A stretch of DNA of 64,000 nt, from assembly GCA_016235125.1 (NCBI GenBank), contig JACRLZ010000007.1, forward strand, positions 186,001 to 250,000, in the 5' to 3' direction. This DNA is from Sphingobacteriales bacterium (GTDB lineage Bacteria > Bacteroidota > Bacteroidia > Chitinophagales > Chitinophagaceae). This document shows, piece after piece, positions 34,445-43,280 of the stretch (position 1 is its first letter; every line of letters starts with the position of its first letter). Below the pieces are notes generated by a model. It had not been told where the DNA came from, ran no database searches, and saw only the letters and a program-made list of their open reading frames with translations. Made by a program: the position numbers and the translations under genes.

Positions 34445-36062
34445 GGAGAGTGTAAAAGTAAAATCCCCTTACATATCCTGCAAGTTCGTTTTCATTATTA
34501 TCGGGAAATGCTCCGTAGCCGGGAAGATCATTATCCTGCAAAATAATAAGCAGCATTACAGGTTTTTTAGTATTTAATAATGCCGGGCTATTAATTTTTT
34601 CTGTTTTGCTAAATACAGGGATATGACTGTACAGCCCAACCCGGTAATTGATATAATAAGAAGAGCCTGTGACAACCGCCATTTCTCCCTCCTGCCTGTT
34701 TAATGCTTTTTTTATAATATGGTCAGCATAATCCTGTATTTCCCTTTCATATTGCCAGCTGTATTCTTCCTGCCCCGCTTTCACAATTCTTTTTGCAGTA
34801 AAAAAGATTCCCCTGAAAGCTTCGGGTAGCAATAAAAGAATAAGGGATATAAAAATATATTTTGACCTGATCAGTAAACTGTTCCGATAATGGTATAATA
34901 AAAAAACAGAAAGATGTATTAAAACAGCAACAAGTCCATAATATCTTGGCTCTTCTGCATACGTCCACCAGTGACCGGGATAATTTTCTTCTTTACCTAT
35001 CCTTAATGAAAGAATAATTAGTTCAAGAGCAATGCCTGCCGATAGAAAGAATGAGAGATAAAAGAAATTACCGTGCTGTGAGACAAATTTTAAACCTTTC
35101 TTTATAACCCTTTTGACAACGTAAGCAAGTGCAACAAAAGACAGCAGCAGAGTTATGCCCTGAAAGGTCCGGTAAACTATTTTATATAAGTCGTTGTTAT
35201 TGGAAGCAACAAGACCTGCACTATCAGGATTGATAAATGACGCAGGAATGAAAGGATAGCTGTCAGTGAGGTTTTTCGGGAAAAAACCACGGGTACTTTC
35301 GCTGATATAAGTGGCGGAACCGCTTGTCATTTTTTGCCATATCAAAACTGAACCAAGCATAATGGTTAAAGAAAAAAAGAGGATGATACCCGATTTTTGT
35401 ATTGCCCGTTTTTTATCAGCAGTTCCTTTCAGAAAAAGAAAGACGGGGACAATAAACACAACAGGAATAAAAAGATATTTTATCAACCCGCTCAGGAACA
35501 AACATAAGATCAGTGGCAAGATCGCTTTCAGGGAAAGAGTATCCTTTTTTAATAAGAGTAATGTAAAATAGATAGCCATCACAAAAAAGCTAATGGCAAT
35601 GGCGTCTGACGAATTGATGAAATAGAAGTAATAAATGAAAAAGCCGGTAAGCAGGGTAAAAATATTGATAAGATGTGTCGGGACATCCATCACTCTCAAT
35701 ATCCGCCTTGTAAAAAATATCAATCCAATGGCTGCCAGTATATCCAGCACTATTCCTGCAAGAATGTAGTTGTGATTGAATAAAACATAAAACGGCGATA
35801 GCAATAATGAATACCCCGGGGGCCAGTTGATCAATGGTTCATACACGGTTTTAGAAAGATCCGAAGACAGCACTTGTGATGTGCTGATGCCATGCCCATC
35901 TACGAAGTTTTGCATGCCCAATACCTGGTACATGCCATCCACACGGATATTGTAAAAGAAAGTCAGTTGTACTATACGGGCAACGATTGCCAGTAATACT
36001 ATGACAACAGAGATTCTTTTGTCCGATAATATTAGTTTAATAGTATGATAGAATGAGGTCAA
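34428..36062 (-). CDS. GT-C-like (ArnT/PMT-type) membrane glycosyltransferase, paralogue 2
   Basis: 544 residues from TTG 36062, with about 11 membrane helices. The first periplasmic loop has YQVLGMQNFVDGHGIS.. and NWPPGYSLLLSPFY, a layout typical of GT39/ArnT-like enzymes that use polyprenyl-phosphate sugars. A small C-terminal soluble part follows the last helix. It is a clear paralogue of the next gene (36068-37723), the two being colinear along their lengths. No acidic catalytic motif is plain enough to assign. Five bases separate the two genes. Confidence 0.72.
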   Translation of the reverse strand: MTSFYHTIKLILSDKRISVVIVLLAIVARIVQLTFFYNIRVDGMYQVLGMQNFVDGHGISTSQVLSSDLSKTVYEPLINWPPGYSLLLSPFYVLFNHNYILAGIVLDILAAIGLIFFTRRILRVMDVPTHLINIFTLLTGFFIYYFYFINSSDAIAISFFVMAIYFTLLLLKKDTLSLKAILPLILCLFLSGLIKYLFIPVVFIVPVFLFLKGTADKKRAIQKSGIILFFSLTIMLGSVLIWQKMTSGSATYISESTRGFFPKNLTDSYPFIPASFINPDSAGLVASNNNDLYKIVYRTFQGITLLLSFVALAYVVKRVIKKGLKFVSQHGNFFYLSFFLSAGIALELIILSLRIGKEENYPGHWWTYAEEPRYYGLVAVLIHLSVFLLYHYRNSLLIRSKYIFISLILLLLPEAFRGIFFTAKRIVKAGQEEYSWQYEREIQDYADHIIKKALNRQEGEMAVVTGSSYYINYRVGLYSHIPVFSKTEKINSPALLNTKKPVMLLIILQDNDLPGYGAFPDNNENELAGYVRGFYFYTLHVKPH

Positions 36063-36067
36063 TTGTT

Positions 36068-37723
36068 TTACGGCTTGAGGTCAAAGCTATAAAAGAAAAA
36101 CCCATATCCGCTGCCTTCGGGCCTTACATCCGGCGATGATACAAATGGTTTGAATTTGTTCTGATAGTCTTCCCGGATAATTGCAATCAATGTTATTGGT
36201 TCTGAGGTTTTCAATTCCGGGATTGACAGTAGTTTCTCTACCTCTGTAAAAAAAGGAAGACGGCTGTACAGGCTTACTCTTAAGGTCATCCAGTCGGAAG
36301 TGCCGGTAAGAATAATTTTTTTGGGACTTTGCCTTTTCTTTACCGTTTCAATAATGCTGTCACCCTTTTTCTGAAAGTCCTGTTCGTATTGCCATCCATA
36401 TTTCTCATTCTTAATTTTTAATAAGCGGTTTGATGTAAAAACCACTCCCCTGAACATTTCAGGTATCATTAAAAATAGTAACAGAGGAAAGAGTAATCTC
36501 AAGTACCTGCCTTTTGCTGATTTATACAAATAGTATAGTGCAAATACTCCTATATGCAGCAGCACATTTATTAATCCGTAATACCGGGGTTCTTCCACAT
36601 AGGTCCAGAACTGTCCGAAGTCAAGCGGTTCTTTAGCCACTCTTAAAGAAAGAAAAATTAAGATAGCTGCTATGAGAAAAGAGGCAAGCGTCGAGATACT
36701 AAAGAGATCATCATGCAGGGCGGTTTTCTGCAATTTATTTTTCCGGATTCTCTTCAAAAAGTAAAAAAGCAGAAATGCAAATATAGCAAGGCTTATGATT
36801 TGAAAACTCCGGAAAAGAAGTGCATTGGCTTTTGTTTGCCCCGGAAGTAATTGTTCAACAGTATCCGGTTTAATGAATGAGCCGGTAATGAATGGAAATG
36901 TGGATTTCAGGTTTTCAGGGTAAAAGCCCCGTTCGGGTTGTTTAACATAACCAACGGTACCGCTGGTTGTTTTTTGAAAAAGCAGGAATGAACCGAATAA
37001 GACGATAAGGGAGACAAGAACGATCAGGCCTGTTTTACTTAATGATTTTTTTTTATCTCCAAGACCTTTTACGATCAGGTAGGCCGGTATTATAAATGCC
37101 AAAGGGATAAAGAGGTACTTAATAAAACCGCTCAGGATCAGTGTGAGTGTTAAAAGCAAAGTGTTTTTAACAGAGAAATTATTTTTTTTGATGATCAGTA
37201 ATGCATAATAAACAGCTATTAACAAAAAAGTAATGCCAACTGCATCGGTACATGGCTTTGTGTAAAAATAATAGCCGAAGAAGCCGGATAAAAGAGAATA
37301 CAGGTTTACCAGGTAATAAGGTACTTCCAGTAATTTAAGAATTGCCCTGCCGAAAAAAACGAGCAGTATGGCACAAGCGATACCCAATGCAAGGGCAGCA
37401 GCAATATAATTTTTGCCGAGAAGAAAATAGAAGGGGATGAATAATATAGAAAAGCCGGGCGGCCATTGATTTATTGGCTGATAAATGATATGAGAAAGAT
37501 CTGAAGAAACGATGCTGGCAGTGCTGATACCATGACCATCCAGTAAATACTGTGCTCCCAGTATCTGGTATGTCATATCATTGCGGGTATTGAAGAAATA
37601 TAGTTGCTGTAATACCCGGCATAGAATGATCACAGCAATAATAATATAACCGGTCTTGCGGCTTGAGAGCAGCTGTTTAATCTTTTCAGCCCAAATGATT
37701 TTAGCACTTTTTGCCTGGGTCAT
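36068..37723 (-). CDS. GT-C-like membrane glycosyltransferase, paralogue 1
   Basis: 551 residues from ATG 37723, two bases after the stop of the preceding gene (a TTG three codons earlier is possible). Same topology as its neighbour: helix near 25-45, periplasmic loop with QILGAQYLLDGHGIS and QWPPGFSILFIPFY, many helices to about 430, and a small C-terminal domain. DLSH/DLSK and NRLLKIKNEKYGWQYEQDFQ are shared with the paralogue. Tandem duplication followed by divergence suggests two sugars or two acceptors. Confidence 0.72.
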   Translation of the reverse strand: MTQAKSAKIIWAEKIKQLLSSRKTGYIIIAVIILCRVLQQLYFFNTRNDMTYQILGAQYLLDGHGISTASIVSSDLSHIIYQPINQWPPGFSILFIPFYFLLGKNYIAAALALGIACAILLVFFGRAILKLLEVPYYLVNLYSLLSGFFGYYFYTKPCTDAVGITFLLIAVYYALLIIKKNNFSVKNTLLLTLTLILSGFIKYLFIPLAFIIPAYLIVKGLGDKKKSLSKTGLIVLVSLIVLFGSFLLFQKTTSGTVGYVKQPERGFYPENLKSTFPFITGSFIKPDTVEQLLPGQTKANALLFRSFQIISLAIFAFLLFYFLKRIRKNKLQKTALHDDLFSISTLASFLIAAILIFLSLRVAKEPLDFGQFWTYVEEPRYYGLINVLLHIGVFALYYLYKSAKGRYLRLLFPLLLFLMIPEMFRGVVFTSNRLLKIKNEKYGWQYEQDFQKKGDSIIETVKKRQSPKKIILTGTSDWMTLRVSLYSRLPFFTEVEKLLSIPELKTSEPITLIAIIREDYQNKFKPFVSSPDVRPEGSGYGFFFYSFDLKP

Positions 37724-37725
37724 TA

Positions 37726-39201
37726 TTACCAAAGAAAGCTTACCGAATCCTTAAGCATGGGTAGTTTCTGATTAAACACTGTATTCAGAATTACCCTGAA
37801 TTGATTTACGTTTGACATGCCATTATAAAACCCCGAATAATTAGCTGATGGAAGGAGTACAGTATTAAGATTCATGAAATAATACTTTCGGTCTGCTTTT
37901 TGTGCCTTATGGAACTGGCGAAAGCCATGATCACTCATCAGTATTACAACCGGAGGCAATGTTGAACTTCTAATAATCTTGTCAATGATCTGAAGCATTT
38001 TTTCATTGCAATATTGCAAATATTCTGTGTAAGCTTTTTTATTATCCTTGTATTCATCGGTGAGGCTATCAATTGGGGTTTCTTTTCCGGTTTTGTCAAA
38101 AAAGTAAGGCCAGTGGGGCATATTAAAATGTGAATAGACAAATTTTGGCTCTTTGCTTTTGAAGAACATCGCCTCGTCAGTTAGTTGTTCAACTTTAATA
38201 TTATCACTTAATTCCCTTTTTTTGAAATTTATCAGTTGACGCTTTGATACAATCCTGGCTCCGAAAACACGGATAATTCTCTTGATCAGGGTTTGGTCGG
38301 TTAGCAGTTCAGCATTTTTGGGAAACATGTTTTCAACAGCCTTTTCTTTGTCATTGATATCGAAAAATGAATTGTTGTGAATGCTGTATCCTGCCTGCTT
38401 CAGAAACTTTACAACCTGGCTGCTCTTAATAACTTCACGGCAGATAAGCACATCCTTGTGATTTTCGTATACCGGGACATGCAGATTAGCGAGGTAATCC
38501 ATATTCAGCATGGATGCCATAGAATAGATTGTGGAATTATAATTTGCCACCGTGTTATTGACTATATGAAAGCCCCTATTTTGTAATTCTGTCTCGAAAC
38601 CTGTATTATCAAAGGAAAACAAATCCTGTAATTCTTTTTTACCGGCATATTCATCCACCACTATCAGGTAAATATCGGGCTTTGTGCAGGTGTCGCATCT
38701 GCTGAATTGACCGGACAGATTTGTTACATGATTTTTTTTACTCTTACTAATTTTTAAAAATAACGATACTGCGTCAATGAGGATAAACAGGGTAAAAATC
38801 AAATTGAGGTATTTTGCTATTTGAAGCAGTTTATATTTTGTCCTTTTTATGGCAATAATGATTACTGTCAGCGTCACTGCTATTACCGGCAGGAGAAAAG
38901 AATATTTTATAAAAAAAGAATCGCCGGTCAGTTTCTTCAGAAGTTCATAGCCGTTTCCAAAAAAGAAATTAGCTGACATCAGCACAAAAGCAGCCAGGCA
39001 TGCCTTTAAAACATTCCTGTACCAGAGCCAGAATAAAAAGGCGAATCCGATTGCTACTCCTGTATAAAAGAAGAAAAGAAGAACAGCATCTTTTATAATA
39101 ATAACATTGTAGTTTGCCAACAATCCATGGAGGAAAAAGAACAGGGGCAGTAAAAGGAGAAAAAAAGGTTTTTCTAATATAGACGCTGTTTTATTCTTCA
39201 T
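37726..39201 (-). CDS. Sulfatase/alkaline-phosphatase-fold membrane transferase
   Basis: 491 residues. Five membrane helices in the first 150 residues, then a periplasmic alkaline-phosphatase-superfamily domain: PDIYLIVVDEYAGKKELQDLF (metal-binding Asp and candidate nucleophile region), STIYSMASMLNMDYL (about 216-230), and VVILMSDHGFRQFH (Asp-His metal ligands, about 422-435). Members with this layout transfer phosphoethanolamine or phosphoglycerol to glycans or lipids. The usual Thr or Cys nucleophile is not obvious; the serine/threonine run near 216 is a candidate. Overlaps the neighbouring starts on both sides. Confidence 0.78.
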   Translation of the reverse strand: MKNKTASILEKPFFLLLLPLFFFLHGLLANYNVIIIKDAVLLFFFYTGVAIGFAFLFWLWYRNVLKACLAAFVLMSANFFFGNGYELLKKLTGDSFFIKYSFLLPVIAVTLTVIIIAIKRTKYKLLQIAKYLNLIFTLFILIDAVSLFLKISKSKKNHVTNLSGQFSRCDTCTKPDIYLIVVDEYAGKKELQDLFSFDNTGFETELQNRGFHIVNNTVANYNSTIYSMASMLNMDYLANLHVPVYENHKDVLICREVIKSSQVVKFLKQAGYSIHNNSFFDINDKEKAVENMFPKNAELLTDQTLIKRIIRVFGARIVSKRQLINFKKRELSDNIKVEQLTDEAMFFKSKEPKFVYSHFNMPHWPYFFDKTGKETPIDSLTDEYKDNKKAYTEYLQYCNEKMLQIIDKIIRSSTLPPVVILMSDHGFRQFHKAQKADRKYYFMNLNTVLLPSANYSGFYNGMSNVNQFRVILNTVFNQKLPMLKDSVSFLW

Positions 39202-40573
39202 TTCTTTGCATCAGGTATAAGGTTCTGCCGGAGCCGGCAATATCTTGTTGTTTTTCTGTACGGAAATGTTTTTTGAATGCCTGCTCAAAGCTTTCTTTTG
39301 TGTAGACACTATAAATGTCTTTTTTGGACTGTAACATGAGTTTCACTTTTTCATCGCTTTTGGGCACAAATTCTATGATAAGCTTTTTTGAGATCCCTGA
39401 AAGAAACCGGGCCATCATTTCAAAGCTGATGTTCTTTCCTATAACGAGGTGATGAATCAATGCCAATGCAAGACAGAGGTCAGCATGAAGCCGGGTACCA
39501 AGAGAACTCCTTTCAGTATTTCCGAAACCCACTGCAGGAGAAGGGTTTGAAAGATCAGCGATTACAGGTTGTATATTTTTTTTGCCTGCAGATTTTATGC
39601 GGTTGTAAAGTTTGTTGATGCAATTCGCATCAGAATCTGTTGCTATTGTTTTTATTGCCCTTAATGCTAAAATTTCGGAGAACTCACCCTCATTGGCTCC
39701 CAGGTCAGCTGCCGTTTTAATTTCCGGTAATTCATCAACCCATCTTTCTATTATCCTCTTTTTATCTTCCAGGTAATTATTCCGTTTTGATGCTTCATCG
39801 TAATATTCAGACCATGCAGTAGCCATATCCGGCGCTTTCAGTTTCTTTATCAGCATTTCAAGACTGCCGGTGAGGTTCCGCATTTTCTGCTTCGAAAATT
39901 TTGTATTTGTACCCGTCTTATTAGTTTTTCTTTTCGAAATATTTGCATGCAGATGTATGTGCAGGTAAGTGTGAAATGACCACTTACTCCGCCATGGCAA
40001 CAATGATCTGGTAACTGTCAATGGAATGCCTTCGGGCCAGGCAACGCAGAGCTGCTGCAATGATTGCCGGGAATAATGCATTAATAAAAGAGGGGAAAGA
40101 AAGCTTTCACAAAACTGCCGGTAAGCGATCCAGGGTTCATCAGGATTATATTTTTCAAATGAAAGAGTATCTATAAAAATAAACTTCCCGTTATGCCATT
40201 GAATATTGTAAGGAGTCGCATCTTTAAGTATCATTCCTGATGCAATGGCCTCTTTCATGAGGCGCAGGGTGAGCAGTGCGGCGTCTTTCAGCATATCAAA
40301 GCTCCATTCCCAGGGAAAAGAAATAAATTCAACAGGCGCAGGTATTAAAGTTGCATACCTGTCATTGCTTCCGGTAAGGTTTTCATTGATTTGCTGATGG
40401 GGAATCAGTAATTGTTCTTTTACCAGTTTTTCATACAATCCACAGCCGATAAAAAAATCAAAGTGCTGCTTGTAAACCTGATTGACCTGGCGGTAAACGA
40501 CATTGTCTTTTTCAAACACAAATCCTGATGGATCTCTGAAGGAAGAGGGATGTTGAAAATAAGGTATTGACAT
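39191..40573 (-). CDS. NoeA-like SAM methyltransferase with kinase-like N-terminal part
   Basis: 460 residues. N-terminal half has FEKDNVVYRQVNQVYKQHFDFFIGCGLYEKL and SGMILKDATPYNIQWHNGKFIFIDTLSFE (about 111-140), the KDA.PYNIQ....FIDTLSFE block of the NoeA group, which looks like a decayed kinase catalytic loop. The C-terminal half is a class I methyltransferase: AADLGANEGEFSEILA (about 286-301) and TIATDSDANCINKLY. NoeA in rhizobia acts in Nod-factor modification, but the activity of this group is not settled. Start codon overlaps the small-protein stop (TGATG). Confidence 0.8.
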   Translation of the reverse strand: MSIPYFQHPSSFRDPSGFVFEKDNVVYRQVNQVYKQHFDFFIGCGLYEKLVKEQLLIPHQQINENLTGSNDRYATLIPAPVEFISFPWEWSFDMLKDAALLTLRLMKEAIASGMILKDATPYNIQWHNGKFIFIDTLSFEKYNPDEPWIAYRQFCESFLSPLLLMHYSRQSLQQLCVAWPEGIPLTVTRSLLPWRSKWSFHTYLHIHLHANISKRKTNKTGTNTKFSKQKMRNLTGSLEMLIKKLKAPDMATAWSEYYDEASKRNNYLEDKKRIIERWVDELPEIKTAADLGANEGEFSEILALRAIKTIATDSDANCINKLYNRIKSAGKKNIQPVIADLSNPSPAVGFGNTERSSLGTRLHADLCLALALIHHLVIGKNISFEMMARFLSGISKKLIIEFVPKSDEKVKLMLQSKKDIYSVYTKESFEQAFKKHFRTEKQQDIAGSGRTLYLMQRNEE

Positions 40574-40743
40574 CAGTCCCTGGTATTATCATTAGGCTCT
40601 TTTGGACGACGGGTAAAAAAAGCTTTGATTGAATTTTTGATGTTCCGGAAAAAGAAAGCAACACCCAATGCTGCAGCCACAATCACCTGTACCAGGTAGC
40701 TTCCGCTTCCCGGATCTATATAAAGCAAATAATCAGTCATCAT
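40573..40743 (-). CDS. 56-residue DPGSGS small membrane protein
   Basis: A short gene that is easy to miss. From ATG 40743 it reads MMTDYLLYIDPGSGSYLVQV and continues through a hydrophobic helix (IVAAALGVAFFF) into a basic cytoplasmic tail with KNSIKAFFTRRPKEP. The start overlaps the M42 stop (ATGA; a second ATG at 40740 is equally good) and the stop overlaps the methyltransferase ATG. Short proteins with DPGTGS/DPGSGS just before one membrane helix are, to my knowledge, often placed beside NoeA-like methyltransferase and sulfatase-fold genes. Function unknown. Coupling on both sides supports real translation. Confidence 0.82.
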   Translation of the reverse strand: MMTDYLLYIDPGSGSYLVQVIVAAALGVAFFFRNIKNSIKAFFTRRPKEPNDNTRD

Positions 40744-41840
40744 AGGTAACTCAGATTAGTTTTCGGGGTCAAAGTTAACAAAGTTTCATACATCAGCCGT
40801 ATAGTGTTTTCGATATCATCCCTATGCAGCATTTCAACCGTGGTATGCATATAGCGAAGAGGGATGGAAATTAAAACCGAAGGGCAACCATCATTGGAAT
40901 AAGCAAAAGAATCCGTATCGGTGCCGGTGCTGCGGCTGAGTGCCCGCCACTGAACCGGGATTTTTTTCACAGTAGCTATTTTTTCAACAAGTCCCAGCAA
41001 TTTATTATGTACAGCAGGAGCATAGGCGAGAGAAGGGCCCTTGCCGGTGCTTATATCGCCTTCAATATTCTTATTGATCATCGGGGTAGTAGTATCATGC
41101 GTTACATCCGTTACAATGGCAATATTGGGTTTTATCCTTCTTGAGATCATTTCAGCGCCACGCAGGCCAATTTCTTCCTGCACGGCATTTACTACATATA
41201 ATCCAAACGGAAGTTTTTTCTTATTCTCTTTTAATAATCTTGCCACTTCAGCGATCATAAAACCGCCGACACGGTTGTCAAATGCACGGCCGATATAGTT
41301 ACCGTTTGCCAGTTCATCAAATCCATCCTGGTAAGTAACCACAGCGCCTATATGCACTCCCAATGCTTCCACTTCTTTTTTATTCCGGGCACCGCAGTCA
41401 AGCCACAGATTTTCTGTCTTGGCTGGCTGTTCCTTATCAGCCATCCTTGTATGTATGGCCGGCCATCCAAACACAGCTTTCACCGGGCCTTTTTTCCCAT
41501 GTATAATCACTCTTGATGATGGTGCGGTCTGATAATCCACACCACCGTTTCTTTTTAAGTACATAAGCCCTTCGGGTGTGATGTAGTTAACAAACCAGCT
41601 TATTTCATCAGCATGGGCTTCTATCACCACTTTAAATTTATGATCAGGATTCACTACGCCAACAGCAGTGCCATACGGGTCAACGTAAGTGTTGTCAACA
41701 AAGGGTTTCAGGTATTCAATCCACAACTTCTGACCCCATGTTTCAAAACCAACGGGAGAAGCATTGTTGATATACGTTTTAAAAAACTGGAATGATCTGT
41801 CGGTAATAACGGGTTTTTTCTTTTTTACAGCTTTTGCCAT
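40740..41840 (-). CDS. M42-family metallo-aminopeptidase
   Basis: 366 residues. Glutamyl aminopeptidase/endoglucanase-like M42 peptidase. Ligand and catalytic segments in order: VIEAHADEISWFVNYI (His, about 72-87), AFDNRVGGFM (bridging Asp, about 184-193), VQEEIGLRGAEMI (catalytic Glu-Glu, about 213-225), VTDVTHD (Asp, about 236-242) and the late His in RYMHTTVEML. Complete. Cytosolic peptide trimming. Tightly packed in the glycan operon, though its function looks unrelated. Confidence 0.92.
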   Translation of the reverse strand: MAKAVKKKKPVITDRSFQFFKTYINNASPVGFETWGQKLWIEYLKPFVDNTYVDPYGTAVGVVNPDHKFKVVIEAHADEISWFVNYITPEGLMYLKRNGGVDYQTAPSSRVIIHGKKGPVKAVFGWPAIHTRMADKEQPAKTENLWLDCGARNKKEVEALGVHIGAVVTYQDGFDELANGNYIGRAFDNRVGGFMIAEVARLLKENKKKLPFGLYVVNAVQEEIGLRGAEMISRRIKPNIAIVTDVTHDTTTPMINKNIEGDISTGKGPSLAYAPAVHNKLLGLVEKIATVKKIPVQWRALSRSTGTDTDSFAYSNDGCPSVLISIPLRYMHTTVEMLHRDDIENTIRLMYETLLTLTPKTNLSYL

Positions 41841-41850
41841 GATTCCTTGT

Positions 41851-42756
41851 TTATGAAGAAAGGCTTAGTGCAGCGAAGATAAGAAGCAGGGCTTTAAGAA
41901 TCATCAGCCCGTCGTACCGGAGTGCAAAAGAAGCTTTATCCTCTCCCGAATGAAAGAAATGGTAAAGCAAAAAAAGCAACAACACAGGTAAAAACACGGA
42001 TGCGATATAAACCGGATGTGAGAGCTGAAAATAATACAACAGGAGCCATGCAGTTATACTGTTCAGCGCTGTCATTATCCATTTTCCGTATTGCAAAGTT
42101 TTTTCCGGCCCGGCCATCACGGCTATTGTTTTTATTTCATCCTTTTTGTCTTCATCATAATCGCTTACATTAAACAAGATGCTTAAAGCTGCAATAAAAA
42201 AGGCACGGTGAAAAAAGAGAACAACTAATTGAATTGTTCCGGTTATATTTTCTTCGGGCCACATAAGCACCGGCAATACAACCGTGGTAAAGCTCCAGAT
42301 AAAACTGAGCGATGCCATCTTTAGCCAGCCGGTCTGGCGCAGACTTTTTTTGTTCCATGGATTAAGGGGATAAGAATAACCCAGCGATAATAAAGGAATG
42401 ACAATAAACCATATAAGGTTGCGGTAATTGAATTTATCATGGCTGATGAAAATAGAGCGGTAATGCCAAACGACGCCTCCGGCAATAAAAATAAAACTGA
42501 GGACGATAAGTGTTAACAGCAGTTGCCTGTTTTGACGGCACCAGGCAAGGCGGCTGTCATTTTTTTGTTTTTTACTTTTTACAAAATAATGAAGACTGTA
42601 CACAAATACAGTACAGAGAAACATCAGCAGCAAATACCAGTTGAGTGAAGCGGGAAGACGAAACAGGCAAAAAGTTTCATAGGTAAGTGCAAGGGAACAA
42701 GCGGCAATAAATAAGTTGCTGTAAATAATAAAATCGACAAACTTTTTCCACATCAT
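41851..42756 (-). CDS. UbiA-like prenyltransferase-superfamily protein, degenerate
   Basis: 301 residues, about eight membrane helices. The second acidic motif of UbiA enzymes is present as NVSDYDEDKKDEIKTIAVMAG (about 194-214). The first (NDxxDxxxD) is not found at its expected place near SLHYFVKSKKQKND, so prenyl transfer by the standard mechanism is doubtful. Two adjacent ATG codons start the frame. Ten bases precede the M42 start. Confidence 0.65.
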   Translation of the reverse strand: MMWKKFVDFIIYSNLFIAACSLALTYETFCLFRLPASLNWYLLLMFLCTVFVYSLHYFVKSKKQKNDSRLAWCRQNRQLLLTLIVLSFIFIAGGVVWHYRSIFISHDKFNYRNLIWFIVIPLLSLGYSYPLNPWNKKSLRQTGWLKMASLSFIWSFTTVVLPVLMWPEENITGTIQLVVLFFHRAFFIAALSILFNVSDYDEDKKDEIKTIAVMAGPEKTLQYGKWIMTALNSITAWLLLYYFQLSHPVYIASVFLPVLLLFLLYHFFHSGEDKASFALRYDGLMILKALLLIFAALSLSS

Positions 42757-42765
42757 GTAAAGGTA

Positions 42766-43227
42766 CTACCGCACCACATAAATCTGTTTGGTGGTGATAG
42801 TATCGCTGGTATGTCCCGCATTGTCACGAACAGCTAATTTGAGGATCAGGGTATCCAATTCACGGGTGGGAGGAGTGGAGCCGGGGATAAAAGGTGGATT
42901 GGATGCGGAAAGAATATCCTGGTAATTCATTGTTAGCACTATCTCGGTGGTATTATGAACAGGAAAAAACGGGAAGGTATAACGCAGCGTATCACGGACA
43001 GTCGGTACTACTCTTTTATTCAGCCTGTTTTTTATAACGATCACTGAATCCTGCACATCGCCTTCTTTGTCTGTACACTCAAGCGTTATCACAAGGTTGC
43101 TGTTGAGAGGTACTTTATCAGTACTGATTGATTTGATACTGATACTGGGTTTGGTCTGAAACTTATCTTTGTTACAGGCAAGAATAAGGACAGAGAGAAC
43201 AGACAGCACAAGGATCGAGACTTTCAT
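42766..43227 (-). CDS. Ig-like lipoprotein, unknown
   Basis: 153 residues. Lipobox LILAC followed by NKDKFQTKPS. The mature part reads like one or two Ig-type beta domains (NSNLVITLECTDKEGDVQDSVIVIKNR, LDTLILKLAVRDNAGHTSDTI). No known family by eye. Probably the first gene of the long minus-strand operon. Confidence 0.7.
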   Translation of the reverse strand: MKVSILVLSVLSVLILACNKDKFQTKPSISIKSISTDKVPLNSNLVITLECTDKEGDVQDSVIVIKNRLNKRVVPTVRDTLRYTFPFFPVHNTTEIVLTMNYQDILSASNPPFIPGSTPPTRELDTLILKLAVRDNAGHTSDTITTKQIYVVR

Positions 43228-43280
43228 GGGCTTTGTTTGATATAAACAAATTTACTGATTTAACCGACACAAAAAACAGG

